Positions 1 to 7,751 are shown, counted from the first letter of the stretch. The stretch: DNA of 12,751 bases from Chryseosolibacter sp039917935 (GCA_039917935.1 JBDSIM010000258.1:1-12751); one strand, 5' to 3'. Numbers and translations: made by a program. Notes: generated by a model from the letters alone, not told the origin.

Positions 1-16
1 ACGAAAAGTCGGTAGG

Positions 17-1087
17 TTATTTATGATTTCCCAGATAAAGACCCTTCATGACTTCCAGTTTTTTTGTATCCGTGAGCAATGAATGCAGGCTGAACATCAT
101 TATTCCAGTGGCGGGCAAACGAGATCCCCCCGTCATTACCTGGCTAAATTCCTGAGGGCTGATCGTGCCTGATTTGTTTTCAGCCTGAACGATGGGCCAA
201 ATAAGGGTCTTTCCATCCTGCATAAAAGATTGGCCGCCCAACCATTGCGTGTACTCCTCAACCCAGGCGGGTGGCCTTTTCATCATGGTATGATAAAGCA
301 TGGGTGAAAACACGTCGACGATACCTGACAACGCTTTCAAGTCAAGTCCCAAAATCCTGTATTGGGCTCCATCGAAATCTGCAGGATACCAGGGACAATA
401 GTATATCCCCAACAGGGCCTGGGGTCTTGATTCTTTCAAAACATTTTTTAGATCAAGTACCCAGTGGTTCAGGATTTCAGTTCGCCAGACTCGCCACGAT
501 GAATCCTTTTGAGACAATATCCAGGTGGCTCTTTGGCTAATATCCGCACCAGGAACTTGAATGTTTGCATCCTTTTCAAACTGCTTAATACAGCGGTCGC
601 AAAAGCATGTTTCGGGCAGTATGGGTTCCGGAGTTTCAAATTGCGCGTGCCAATGGAGATAGTCCAGCCAGATGCCATCTACTTTAAACTCCCCCAAAAT
701 TGTTTTGAGTTCTTTTAGCCGGTCATCACGAAAACCGGGGTCTGTCAAACAAATTCCCATAAACCAGTCGGCAGCGGGTGCCCGGATTCCTTTCTCATTC
801 ACAGGCCACGCCTCAGGGTGATTCGCGAGGTACTCGGCACCGTTGAGTGTTGGAAACTCAACATAAACCTGAACGCTGTCCGATTTTGCAGCTTCGTATA
901 AATCCGTATCCAGTGATGCGCTTCTTACAAAAATCGCGTTTATGCCCAGAGACTTAAATGTGAACCCTTTATCAAGTAATGCTGCGGGGTTTCCATAAAC
1001 GCCTTTTACAAAAGGAACTTTCAGACTCTGGCAAAGGGCGGTGAACGGAAGTAAACAAACTGTCAAATATATTATACAGTACCGCAT
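17..1087 (-). CDS. Secreted glycoside-hydrolase-like TIM-barrel protein
   Basis: This 356-residue protein begins with a signal peptide (residues 1 to about 20: short basic start, hydrophobic core, then ALC-QS), so it is probably exported to the periplasm or cell surface. The mature part reads as a (beta/alpha)8 barrel of the uncharacterised GH10-like or 'hypothetical glycosyl hydrolase' group. Supporting segments are VDGIWLDYLHWH (136-147), a CFCDRC cluster (161-166), LLGIYYCPWYP (225-235), DVFSPMLYH (258-266) and a final ATGIMMFSLHSL strand (326-337). In such barrels an acidic residue at a strand end, here perhaps D142, is often catalytic; that assignment is inference. The length fits a single barrel. 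The start is the only reasonable ATG before the signal peptide. It is divergent from the transglutaminase-like gene with about 170 bp between starts and ends near the window edge. The substrate cannot be told; the fold class is fairly secure, hydrolase activity less so. Confidence 0.7.
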   Translation of the reverse strand: MRYCIIYLTVCLLPFTALCQSLKVPFVKGVYGNPAALLDKGFTFKSLGINAIFVRSASLDTDLYEAAKSDSVQVYVEFPTLNGAEYLANHPEAWPVNEKGIRAPAADWFMGICLTDPGFRDDRLKELKTILGEFKVDGIWLDYLHWHAQFETPEPILPETCFCDRCIKQFEKDANIQVPGADISQRATWILSQKDSSWRVWRTEILNHWVLDLKNVLKESRPQALLGIYYCPWYPADFDGAQYRILGLDLKALSGIVDVFSPMLYHTMMKRPPAWVEEYTQWLGGQSFMQDGKTLIWPIVQAENKSGTISPQEFSQVMTGGSRLPATGIMMFSLHSLLTDTKKLEVMKGLYLGNHK

Positions 1088-1226
1088 GTCAGGTGATGTT
1101 AAAAAAAACAGCGCATTCTTTCAAGGTATTAAAAATAAAGCAACATAGCCAACATCAAAGTGAAATTATAGATGCTTCGTGTAAGGAATTTTCTCCGTTT
1201 GTATGATTCACAAGGGACGAAATTGA

Positions 1227-1234
1227 TATCTTTG
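1227..1234 (+). promoter_or_regulatory. Bacteroidota-type -7 promoter element (TATCTTTG)
   Basis: TATCTTTG matches the Bacteroidota -7 consensus TAnnTTTG exactly. A TTTG at 1198-1201 could be the -33 element, but the 25-nt spacing is a little longer than usual. Transcription would begin near 1240, leaving a leader of about 20 nt before the ATG at 1259. It would also exclude the upstream in-frame ATG at 1172 as the start. This is prediction only. Confidence 0.5.
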
Positions 1235-1258
1235 ATATTGTACCTGGCCTCACCCTCT

Positions 1259-3844
1259 ATGAAAATTAATCTACTGGCAATTTTTATAGCCACTGCATTA
1301 TTTATCCCATCCTTTGCTTATCCCCAGGCCTCCAAAGTACTGATTGAAAAACAGAAAGCATGGATCAACCCTCAAACATTTGATAAGGATGTTATGCCTG
1401 GGTCCGGAGAAGAATCCAGTGTGTATTACCTTCTGATTGACGAACAGGAAAATGCTATTCTACAGGAGCGCTATCTCCATTATGCCTACAAAATCTTAAC
1501 CAACGAAGGCATTCAGGAGATGTCTGACATTAGTGTAGAGTATGATCCCTCTTATCAGAAATTAATTTTCAATCAGGTGATCGTACACCGAAACGGAAAA
1601 ATAATTCAACAGCTACGCTCTCCTGTTCGAACCATCCAGCGAGAGCAGAGCATGGATAGATTTTTATATGATGGGTCACTGACTGCCATCATTAACTTAA
1701 CCGATATAAGAGTCGGTGACATCATCGAGTACGCATATACCAAACGAGGCTACAACCCCGTGTTTGGCGGACACTTGTCAAAAAAGATTTATTTCAATTA
1801 TAATGTTCCTTACGAAAAACTTTTTCAGCGTTTTCTGATCCCGAAATCTTATCCGACGGATTTAAAGTATCAGAATACAGACGTGAAACCCGAAATTAAA
1901 ATTACTGACCTCGGGAAAGAATTCAGCTGGTCTCTGGATAAAATGAAGGCCCTGATCATAGACGATAATGCGCCGGATTGGCATGACCCTAACCAATTTG
2001 TCATGATTACGGATTTTGAGAAGTGGGAACAGGTGGCCTTTTGGGCAACGAAACATTTTGCCACAGATAGCGCTGACCGTCTGTTATTAAAAGCACGCCT
2101 GAGTTCTCAATTTAAAGAAGCAAACATCGAGCAATATGCACTGGAGGCAATACGATTTGTGCAGGACGAAATCAGATATCTCGGGTTTGAAACCGGATTA
2201 AATTCCCACAAACCACATTCCCCTGTAAAAGTGTTTGACCAGCGTTTTGGAGACTGTAAGGATAAATCACTTTTGCTCTGTGAAATGCTTCGCGCGCGAG
2301 GAATAGAAGCAAACCCAGTTCTGGTAAACACCCTATTGGGGAATCAAATTGAGAATGAATCTCCCGCCATACAGGCGTTCAATCATTGTGTCGTGCAAAT
2401 AAAATTAAAGGATACTGCTTATTATGTTGATCCCACCATAAATAACCAGGGTGGCTCATTGGAAAGCAATTATTTTCCAACCTATGGTAAAGGGCTTGTG
2501 ATTCACGAAAGGACAACTGATTTTACAGATTTTCCACCTCCTGTCTCTTCTGATATTTCTGAAGTGCAAACCTTTGAAATGGCGGCCCTTGGCGGCGAAG
2601 CCATTTTAAATGTAAGAACTACGTACCGGGGTTCTGACGCTGATATTATACGAAGTGAATATTTAAGCAACAGTCTTGAAACCATCCAGAAAAATTATCT
2701 TACCTATTACGGTAACCTGTACCCGGATGTTGAAATGATCGATACCATAACCACCCACGATAATCGGGCAAACAACATTTTTTCGGTGGAGGAGCAATAC
2801 AGGATACCTTCCTTCTGGAAACAGAATGAACAAGACGAGGAACAAATGTATTGTGAAGTCTATCCTCAAACAATGGAACATTATTTCAGTGTATCCAAAT
2901 CTTCCCAACGCTCGGCGCCATATCGGCTGTCGTATCCGGTTTCCTATTATCATCACATCCATATCCGTGTTCCGGAAGAATGGTCTATCGAGTCGGCGGA
3001 GAAAATGATAGAATCAGATTTTTACCAGTTTGAAAGAAATATTTCCTATGCCGATCGCGAGGTTTCATTGTACACCCACTATGAAACAAAACAAAATTAC
3101 GTACCGGTAGAGGCTTTCGAAAAATTTGTTTCAGACCATCAGCAGATGATGGACAATCTGTCCTATAATCTTACCTACAATAAAAATTTGATAGCGATCC
3201 CAAGCGGCATAAGTTGGCTGGGCATCATTACTTCGATAGCCTCATTGGGTTTTGGAATCTGGTTTGCGCTAAGGATGTATTTTTATTACGATCCGCGACC
3301 TGTTCTACCTTCTGTTGGAAAACCAATTGGTGGATGGTTAATCCTCATTTCCCTGGGCTTAATGATCACGCCTTTTCGCCTTACGTATGATTTGTTTCAA
3401 ATGCCTGAAGTTTACGATAGTAAAACCTGGTCCAATCTTTTGGGATTAAAGCGTTATGGCCTCTTTGTTTTTATTTTTTTTGAACAGGTTTACAATATGG
3501 TCATCCTTCCGTTTTCGGTTTTGATTCTGGTTTTGTTTTTCAAAAAACGTTCGTCAGTTCCAAGGCTTATAACATTTTATCTGGCTATCACATCTTTTGT
3601 AACCATTGTAGACGCCGTAGTGTCGATGCAGATTGATGAAACCCTTTCCTCAAACCTGGATAGTTATTCGGATATCATACGCAGTATTGTTGCCGCCGTC
3701 ATATGGATTCCTTATTTTAATATTTCATCGCGTGTAAAAGAAACTTTTGTCAGAAACGTTGATGATGATAACGATAGCAGCTTGATTCCTGAAATCGTAT
3801 CAAGTGAGTATGAACCCTCCCCTGTCAACCGACAAACGCATTAA
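1259..3844 (+). CDS. DUF3857 / transglutaminase-like / DUF2569 membrane protein
   Basis: With the start at 1259 the protein has 861 residues and opens with a clean signal peptide (MKINLLAIFIATALF, cleaved near YPQ-A). Residues about 30-230 match the DUF3857 pattern. A transglutaminase-like core follows, with an intact Cys-His-Asp triad: C333 in FGDCKDKS, H376 in AFNHC and D391 in YYVDPT. A long beta-rich region leads to a membrane segment at about 651-671. After that comes a DUF2569-like domain (PIGGWLILISLGL, then three or four more membrane helices to about 821) and an acidic cytoplasmic-looking tail. The enzymatic part should therefore face the periplasm, anchored by the C-terminal helices. 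Proteins of this family are common in Bacteroidota but their substrate is unknown; peptide cleavage or transfer is possible. The same frame stays open to an ATG at 1172, which would add 29 residues ahead of the signal peptide and is less likely. A TAnnTTTG element lies just upstream. Confidence 0.85.
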   Translation: MKINLLAIFIATALFIPSFAYPQASKVLIEKQKAWINPQTFDKDVMPGSGEESSVYYLLIDEQENAILQERYLHYAYKILTNEGIQEMSDISVEYDPSYQKLIFNQVIVHRNGKIIQQLRSPVRTIQREQSMDRFLYDGSLTAIINLTDIRVGDIIEYAYTKRGYNPVFGGHLSKKIYFNYNVPYEKLFQRFLIPKSYPTDLKYQNTDVKPEIKITDLGKEFSWSLDKMKALIIDDNAPDWHDPNQFVMITDFEKWEQVAFWATKHFATDSADRLLLKARLSSQFKEANIEQYALEAIRFVQDEIRYLGFETGLNSHKPHSPVKVFDQRFGDCKDKSLLLCEMLRARGIEANPVLVNTLLGNQIENESPAIQAFNHCVVQIKLKDTAYYVDPTINNQGGSLESNYFPTYGKGLVIHERTTDFTDFPPPVSSDISEVQTFEMAALGGEAILNVRTTYRGSDADIIRSEYLSNSLETIQKNYLTYYGNLYPDVEMIDTITTHDNRANNIFSVEEQYRIPSFWKQNEQDEEQMYCEVYPQTMEHYFSVSKSSQRSAPYRLSYPVSYYHHIHIRVPEEWSIESAEKMIESDFYQFERNISYADREVSLYTHYETKQNYVPVEAFEKFVSDHQQMMDNLSYNLTYNKNLIAIPSGISWLGIITSIASLGFGIWFALRMYFYYDPRPVLPSVGKPIGGWLILISLGLMITPFRLTYDLFQMPEVYDSKTWSNLLGLKRYGLFVFIFFEQVYNMVILPFSVLILVLFFKKRSSVPRLITFYLAITSFVTIVDAVVSMQIDETLSSNLDSYSDIIRSIVAAVIWIPYFNISSRVKETFVRNVDDDNDSSLIPEIVSSEYEPSPVNRQTH

Positions 3845-3868
3845 AAATTTATTCCGATAAAGATTATT

Positions 3869-3892
3869 AAAACTAAAAGCGGAATTAGTTTT
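3869..3892 (+). terminator. Possible intrinsic terminator after the transglutaminase-like gene
   Basis: A perfect 8-bp inverted repeat (AAAACTAA / TTAGTTTT) with an 8-nt loop lies 25 nt after the stop codon. The right arm ends in a run of five T. The stem has only one G-C pair, so it would be weak. The gap to the next start (118 nt in all) is otherwise featureless. Confidence 0.35.
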
Positions 3893-3962
3893 TGAATACT
3901 TTTCGGGATCAACGACATTTAACGATATTGAATGGTCATTGGTTTAAACTTGCACCACAGTT

Positions 3963-4715
3963 ATGAATGAAGAATTGCATTGGAATAAGATTGCGCATAG
4001 CTATGAGGATGAAATATTTGACGTATTTAAGAGCGATAAAGACAAAAAACTTCCCTTTTATTTTGATAAGTATTCAAATAGAAGCCATTACGCCATTGAC
4101 CTGGGCTGTGGAATAGGAAAAGCATTTCGCTATTTGTCCCCGTCCTTTAAAAAGGTGTTAGCAGTTGATATTTCAGATAAATGTCTGGATATCGCGGCCA
4201 ACGACCAATTCACCAATATTGAATTTAAAAAAGTCGACCTGACAGATAAGGATCTTGATTTGCCTCCTGCCGATTTCGGATTTTGCTGTAACGTGCTTCT
4301 TTTGCCTGATCTGGAAAAAAATATCGCTATTATTAATAATGCCTATAAATCCCTGAAAAAAAAATCTGCAGCCGTATTCGTAATGCCTTCTTTGGACTCT
4401 ATTTTATTTTACGCCTGGCGGCTGATCGAGTGGAACAAAAAAGAGGGAGTAAAACCAGGAGATATTCCGGATACGGAATTCAGTTATTTCAGTGGGAGTA
4501 AACGCGATCTCTTTCAAGGGCTTATCAGGATTGATGGGGTCACAACCAAACATTATTCCCATTCAGAAATTGAGGTGATTTTTAAAGAGGCCGGCTTTAA
4601 GATCCAAACCATTGATAAAATTGAATATGCATGGGAAACGGAATTTGCCTCACCACCTGCCTGGTTAAAAGATCCCTATCCGTGGGATTGGCTCGTAGAG
4701 TGCTCGAAGTCTTAG
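3963..4715 (+). CDS. Class I SAM-dependent methyltransferase
   Basis: This 250-residue protein has the usual size and layout of a stand-alone Rossmann-fold methyltransferase (Methyltransf_11/25 type). Motif I is AIDLGCGIGK (44-53), which holds the SAM glycine-rich loop. The acidic end of strand 2 is in LAVDIS (D69), which would bind the SAM ribose. A DLTD segment (92-95) and FGFCCNVLLLPDLE (105-118) follow at the places of motifs II to IV. The C-terminal third (YFSGSKRDLF, then HYSHSEIEVIFKEAGF) resembles the cap and final strands of small-molecule methyltransferases. There is no signal peptide, so it acts in the cytoplasm. The acceptor cannot be inferred: neighbours give no pathway link, and the gene is probably transcribed alone. 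The TAG stop shares its last base with the first octamer of the GGGGTATA array. Confidence 0.85.
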   Translation: MNEELHWNKIAHSYEDEIFDVFKSDKDKKLPFYFDKYSNRSHYAIDLGCGIGKAFRYLSPSFKKVLAVDISDKCLDIAANDQFTNIEFKKVDLTDKDLDLPPADFGFCCNVLLLPDLEKNIAIINNAYKSLKKKSAAVFVMPSLDSILFYAWRLIEWNKKEGVKPGDIPDTEFSYFSGSKRDLFQGLIRIDGVTTKHYSHSEIEVIFKEAGFKIQTIDKIEYAWETEFASPPAWLKDPYPWDWLVECSKS

Positions 4716-4770
4716 GGGTATAGAGGTGTAGGGGTATAGGGGTATAGGGGTATAGGGGTATAGAGGTATA
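4715..4770. repeat. GGGGTATA octamer tandem array (7 units)
   Basis: Seven head-to-tail 8-bp units fill exactly 56 bp. Units 1 and 3-6 are GGGGTATA, unit 2 is GAGGTGTA and unit 7 is GAGGTATA. The first G is also the last base of the methyltransferase stop codon, and the array ends 9 bp before the stop of the convergent dehydrogenase pseudogene. Units 3-6 give four consecutive G4 runs with TATA loops on the plus strand, a pattern able to form an intramolecular G-quadruplex. Sequence-perfect central units and variant outer units fit slippage-driven growth. Confidence 0.9.
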
Positions 4771-4779
4771 AACTGCTTT

Positions 4780-6186
4780 TCAATTTTTATTTCTAACTAC
4801 TTTGACTTCTTTCGCGCTGACGGCACTGGCTTTATTACCAAAACTTTCCCGGATATAAGTTAGAATGATGGCAATCTCATCGTCAGACAAAAAACTATGG
4901 GGTGGCATAACACTGTTGTAAGTATCTCCATTGACTTTAATACTTCCTTGTAAACCATTCAGAACTACCTGGATTAATCGTTCCTTATTTCCTGTCACCC
5001 AATCGCTTGCGGCCAATGGAGGCATCCGGCCCTGCGCCCCCTTTCCGTTTTGTTGGTGACAGGTTCCACAAAAAGTGTTGTACAGTTTTTGTTCTTTCGC
5101 CAGATCTTTTTGAAGATCATCCTTCACTGCATCAGGCGTTTTTATATTGGGTAACAATTTTCGTTTTTCCATTTTCGCCAATTGTTCTGTTGAGAATTCA
5201 TCCTTATCGCCTTTAAACATCACCCTCCAGATTTTTCCTTTCCGGGAATCCGTTATATACAATGATCCGTCAGGCCCAGTCGCAAGACCCATAGGCCGGT
5301 GTAACGCGTCACTTGTATTTACAATGGTGTCTACGCCTGCGAAACCATCTGCGAAAACTTCCCATTCACCGGTAGGTTTACCACCCTTAAATGGTATAAA
5401 TCCCACAAAATACCCTGCCTGCGGATAAGGTGCCCGATTGGTAGAACCATGAAAGGCGATAAAGGCTCCGTTCTTATACCGTTCGGGAAATTGATCTCCC
5501 TGATAAAATAGTAAAGCATTTGGTGCCCAGTGCCCTGGAAACCCCATCACGGGAGAATTCATGCCGGCACATCGCCCAATAATTTTACCATCACCTCCAT
5601 ACTCGGGTGCCAGAAATTTCTTTTGTTGCATCTGGTCGTAATAACAGTATGGCCACCCAAAATCAGATCCTTCAGTAACCTTCAAAAACTCTTCCGAAGG
5701 AAGCACGGCACTTTGCCAGGGGGTGAATAGATTTGGAAATAAACTATGGAGGTTATCCCTTCCATGCATAACGATATAGAGGCTCTCGTCCACCGGATTC
5801 CAATCCATCGCAACAACGCTGCGGATACCCGTCGCAATCTCGACACCATCTTTTTGTGTCAGTCCTGTTTTTCCGGCATCGAATTTCCAAACACCTCCAT
5901 GAAGCTCCAGTTCAGGGCATGGATCAATTCCCTGGCCACCAGGGGCACCGTTAGGCGTTTGGGTTATTTCCTGGCATGCATTTGAAGGAGCGCCAAACGG
6001 GATGTACATGTTTCCTTTGTTATCAAAGGACGCAGGTTTAGTAATGTGCCAATGAATGCCATGTTCATGGTCATCAGTAAATACAATTTCTGTCTCACCC
6101 TCCGGAATTAATTTTCCGGGTGTTAGTTTGTTTCGATAGATCACTGTTGCAGAGCTGAAGTACAGATAACCATCATGGATCATCAT
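4780..6186 (-). CDS. C-terminal fragment of the interrupted dehydrogenase: propeller plus cytochrome c
   Basis: This 468-residue open frame begins at the ATG directly after the internal TGA. It holds most of the beta-propeller of the glucose/sorbosone dehydrogenase superfamily. H47 in HWHITKPASF and R122 in TGIRSVV fall where the catalytic His and PQQ-contacting Arg of soluble glucose dehydrogenase are expected. The Asn that normally follows that Arg is Ser here. A C-terminal cytochrome c domain has CGTCH (373-377) and a likely distal Met in VMPPH (M427). Cysteines C71, C90, C181 and C206 form two plausible disulfide pairs, all absent from the intact paralogue. With no signal peptide, expression from this start would give a cytoplasmic protein without haem. 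An automated annotation may list it as a separate c-type cytochrome or dehydrogenase gene. Confidence 0.65.
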   Translation of the reverse strand: MMIHDGYLYFSSATVIYRNKLTPGKLIPEGETEIVFTDDHEHGIHWHITKPASFDNKGNMYIPFGAPSNACQEITQTPNGAPGGQGIDPCPELELHGGVWKFDAGKTGLTQKDGVEIATGIRSVVAMDWNPVDESLYIVMHGRDNLHSLFPNLFTPWQSAVLPSEEFLKVTEGSDFGWPYCYYDQMQQKKFLAPEYGGDGKIIGRCAGMNSPVMGFPGHWAPNALLFYQGDQFPERYKNGAFIAFHGSTNRAPYPQAGYFVGFIPFKGGKPTGEWEVFADGFAGVDTIVNTSDALHRPMGLATGPDGSLYITDSRKGKIWRVMFKGDKDEFSTEQLAKMEKRKLLPNIKTPDAVKDDLQKDLAKEQKLYNTFCGTCHQQNGKGAQGRMPPLAASDWVTGNKERLIQVVLNGLQGSIKVNGDTYNSVMPPHSFLSDDEIAIILTYIRESFGNKASAVSAKEVKVVRNKN

Positions 6187-6561
6187 TCACGTTCCATAAG
6201 ATGTACTTTTGGAATCCATTCCTCCAAAATTAATCATGACATCCGCTTTTCCGTCATGGGTGGTATCTCTCAGGGCAATATTTCCTCCACCTTTATTATC
6301 GGTTGAACTTAGCTTGACATAAATATCCCCGTTGCTGTTTACCGCCAGATGCCGTGCTCGTCCCGTACTATCGGCAACGACCAACGCTTCAAATTGATCC
6401 GGAAGAAATATCCCCCCGTTAGCCGCATCACCTTTGGGTAATTCAGGAGGTGTCTGGCAGCTCATCAGCAGGATGCCAAGGATTACAGTCGGCCAATTCA
6501 CTTTAATATCGGAAATACAGATCAAAAAGATCTGATGCGAATGCATTTTTAGCAAAGCCAT
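6187..6561 (-). CDS. N-terminal fragment of the interrupted dehydrogenase (lipoprotein signal and first propeller strands)
   Basis: This 124-residue piece lies upstream of the internal TGA. It carries a hydrophobic segment (VILGILLMSC, 26-35) whose L-M-S-C end fits a lipobox, so the full protein was probably a lipoprotein with C35 as the modified cysteine. Next comes the opening of the propeller, including ALVVADSTGRARH and VNSNGDIYVKL, both nearly identical in the paralogue. RDTTHDGKAD is a degenerate DxNxDG calcium-loop-like motif; the paralogue has the canonical RDVNGDGKAD. An inner ATG at 6544-6546 is an alternative start and would shorten the basic region. Alone the fragment cannot form the propeller, so it is unlikely to work. 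Confidence 0.6.
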   Translation of the reverse strand: MALLKMHSHQIFLICISDIKVNWPTVILGILLMSCQTPPELPKGDAANGGIFLPDQFEALVVADSTGRARHLAVNSNGDIYVKLSSTDNKGGGNIALRDTTHDGKADVMINFGGMDSKSTSYGT

Positions 6562-6587
6562 TTGTTAAAACAGTTCACTATCAGCTT

Positions 6588-7727
6588 TTATTCGGCAGAA
6601 TCAAACTTTAAACAAACGGGTTTATCCACTAAAATTTTTTCACCCGTTGAAGAAAGCAACCCCGTTTTCTGATCGCGTTTAAAAATGACCACATTGTTGG
6701 CATTTTGATTAGCCACTAATAAAAATTTTCCTGTGGGATCGATGACAAAATTTCTCGGCGTGTTAATAAACTCAGCCTGACGACCCACGTAAGTTAATTT
6801 ACCATCCTTTCCAATGGCATAGATCACCACTTCATTGGCTTCTCCACGATTTGATCCATATAGAAATTTTCCATCAGGGGAAATATGAATATCTGCGGCA
6901 CCCACCTTTCCGCCAAATCCTGGTGCGAGCATTGTAATGGATTGTTTCTCCTCCAATTTACCATTGTTGTAATCAAAGGCGGCAATGGCCCCTTCCATTT
7001 CGAGAATGAGATAGGCAAATTTTCCATTTGGGTGAAAAGTTAAATGCCTTGGTCCGGTTCCAGGTTTCACGGTTGCAAAAGCAGGACTGGCAGGTGTCAA
7101 TGGTTGAGGTTTAGCGGGATCGAAACGATACACATTCACTTTATCAGTTCCTAAATCAGGTGTCAAAAGATAGCGGTTATCCGGAGAAAGCACTACGGAG
7201 TGCACATGCGGCTTATCCTGCCGGGATTTATTAACGCTACTCCCCTCATGCTTTATGGTTTGCGCATCCGCGTTTAATGACCCATCCTTATCGATCCGTA
7301 TGGCCGACAAACTACCATCCCCATAATTACCGGCAAATACAAATCGTTTCTTATCATCAATGGAAACATAACAAGGTCCATTGCCTCCCGAACTCACACT
7401 GTTCAGGAAGGTAAGTTTTCCGGATTTTGCGTCAAATGAAAAAGCGCTGATCGTACTCTTTCCCTGCCCCGCTTCACTAACGGAATATACATTCTTCTTA
7501 TCACCGCTGATGGCCAGATAAGAAGGATTTGTAACGTCGACAATTTTTGATTTTTCATTAAATTTTCCCGTTTCAGTGTTAAAACTATAAACATGGATCC
7601 CGTTGCTTTTATTCTCATTCGTATAGGTACCGATGATGAGGTTATAGGTTTTTTCCTGAGTGGTCTGTGCCATAGCTAAACAACAATTCATTAAGGTGAT
7701 AAGCAAAATGCTGATTTTCATATTCAT
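6588..7727 (-). CDS. Exported lactonase-family beta-propeller (6-phosphogluconolactonase fold)
   Basis: A seven-bladed propeller of the lactonase / YbhE-type Pgl family (PF10282). From the ATG at 7725-7727 it has 379 residues, the usual length. Family landmarks in order: NLIIGTYT (29-36), GGNGPCYVSID (114-124), DKPHVHSVVLSPD (171-183), TGPRHLTFHPNGK (224-236), ADIHISPDGKFLYGSNRG (278-295) and TPRNFVIDPTGKF (323-335). A signal peptide (KISILLITLMNCCLAMAQ) sends it to the periplasm, so a phosphorylated cytoplasmic substrate is unlikely; an extracytoplasmic sugar lactone is more plausible. It sits between two dehydrogenase-cytochrome c genes whose expected products are lactones, 24 nt after the intact one. 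The frame stays open to a TTG at 7742, and another ATG at 7721 is also possible; both ATGs keep the signal peptide. Lactonase activity is inferred from family, since many PF10282 members are untested. Confidence 0.85.
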   Translation of the reverse strand: MNMKISILLITLMNCCLAMAQTTQEKTYNLIIGTYTNENKSNGIHVYSFNTETGKFNEKSKIVDVTNPSYLAISGDKKNVYSVSEAGQGKSTISAFSFDAKSGKLTFLNSVSSGGNGPCYVSIDDKKRFVFAGNYGDGSLSAIRIDKDGSLNADAQTIKHEGSSVNKSRQDKPHVHSVVLSPDNRYLLTPDLGTDKVNVYRFDPAKPQPLTPASPAFATVKPGTGPRHLTFHPNGKFAYLILEMEGAIAAFDYNNGKLEEKQSITMLAPGFGGKVGAADIHISPDGKFLYGSNRGEANEVVIYAIGKDGKLTYVGRQAEFINTPRNFVIDPTGKFLLVANQNANNVVIFKRDQKTGLLSSTGEKILVDKPVCLKFDSAE

Positions 7728-7751
7728 TTGTTTTTGATTCAATCGTTCATA

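Larger units (their letters stand above)
4780..6561 (-). pseudogene. Sugar/sorbosone dehydrogenase-like protein fused to cytochrome c, interrupted by in-frame TGA
   Basis: The reading frame is continuous from the ATG at 6559-6561 to the TGA at 4780-4782, apart from one internal TGA at 6187-6189. Without it the product would be about 593 residues, almost the same as the intact 598-residue paralogue upstream, and it aligns with it from end to end. The internal TGA sits where the paralogue has glycine (GGT, in AVGVTVHNG), and a single base change from GGA would create it. There are no frameshifts, deletions or other damage, so the lesion is recent or is a sequencing error. The next codons are ATG ATG, so ribosomes could restart. 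However, the restarted part has no signal peptide and its CxxCH haem site would stay in the cytoplasm, where haem c is not attached. I regard it as a probable pseudogene. It is the last gene of the minus-strand array, 26 nt after the lactonase. Confidence 0.8.

Noticed and set aside
1122..1159. Minus-strand promoter for the glycoside-hydrolase-like gene (TACCTTGA with upstream TTTG)
   Set aside because: The -7 match is poor, so I could not support it beyond chance in this AT-rich gap.
3945..3952. TAAACTTG as promoter of the methyltransferase
   Set aside because: It has one mismatch to TAnnTTTG, no -33 element at proper spacing, and would leave almost no leader before the ATG at 3963.
4715..4770. 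CRISPR array
   Set aside because: Units are 8 bp with no spacers; this is a simple tandem repeat.
6187..6189. TGA read as glycine (alternative genetic code)
   Set aside because: The same gene ends at a TGA (4780-4782) at the place matching the end of its paralogue, which itself ends in TAA. Gene content is ordinary Bacteroidota, which use the standard code.
7728..7742. TTG start for the lactonase at 7742
   Set aside because: Two ATG codons at 7727 and 7721 lie closer to the signal peptide and give the usual length; the extra residues look like leader sequence.
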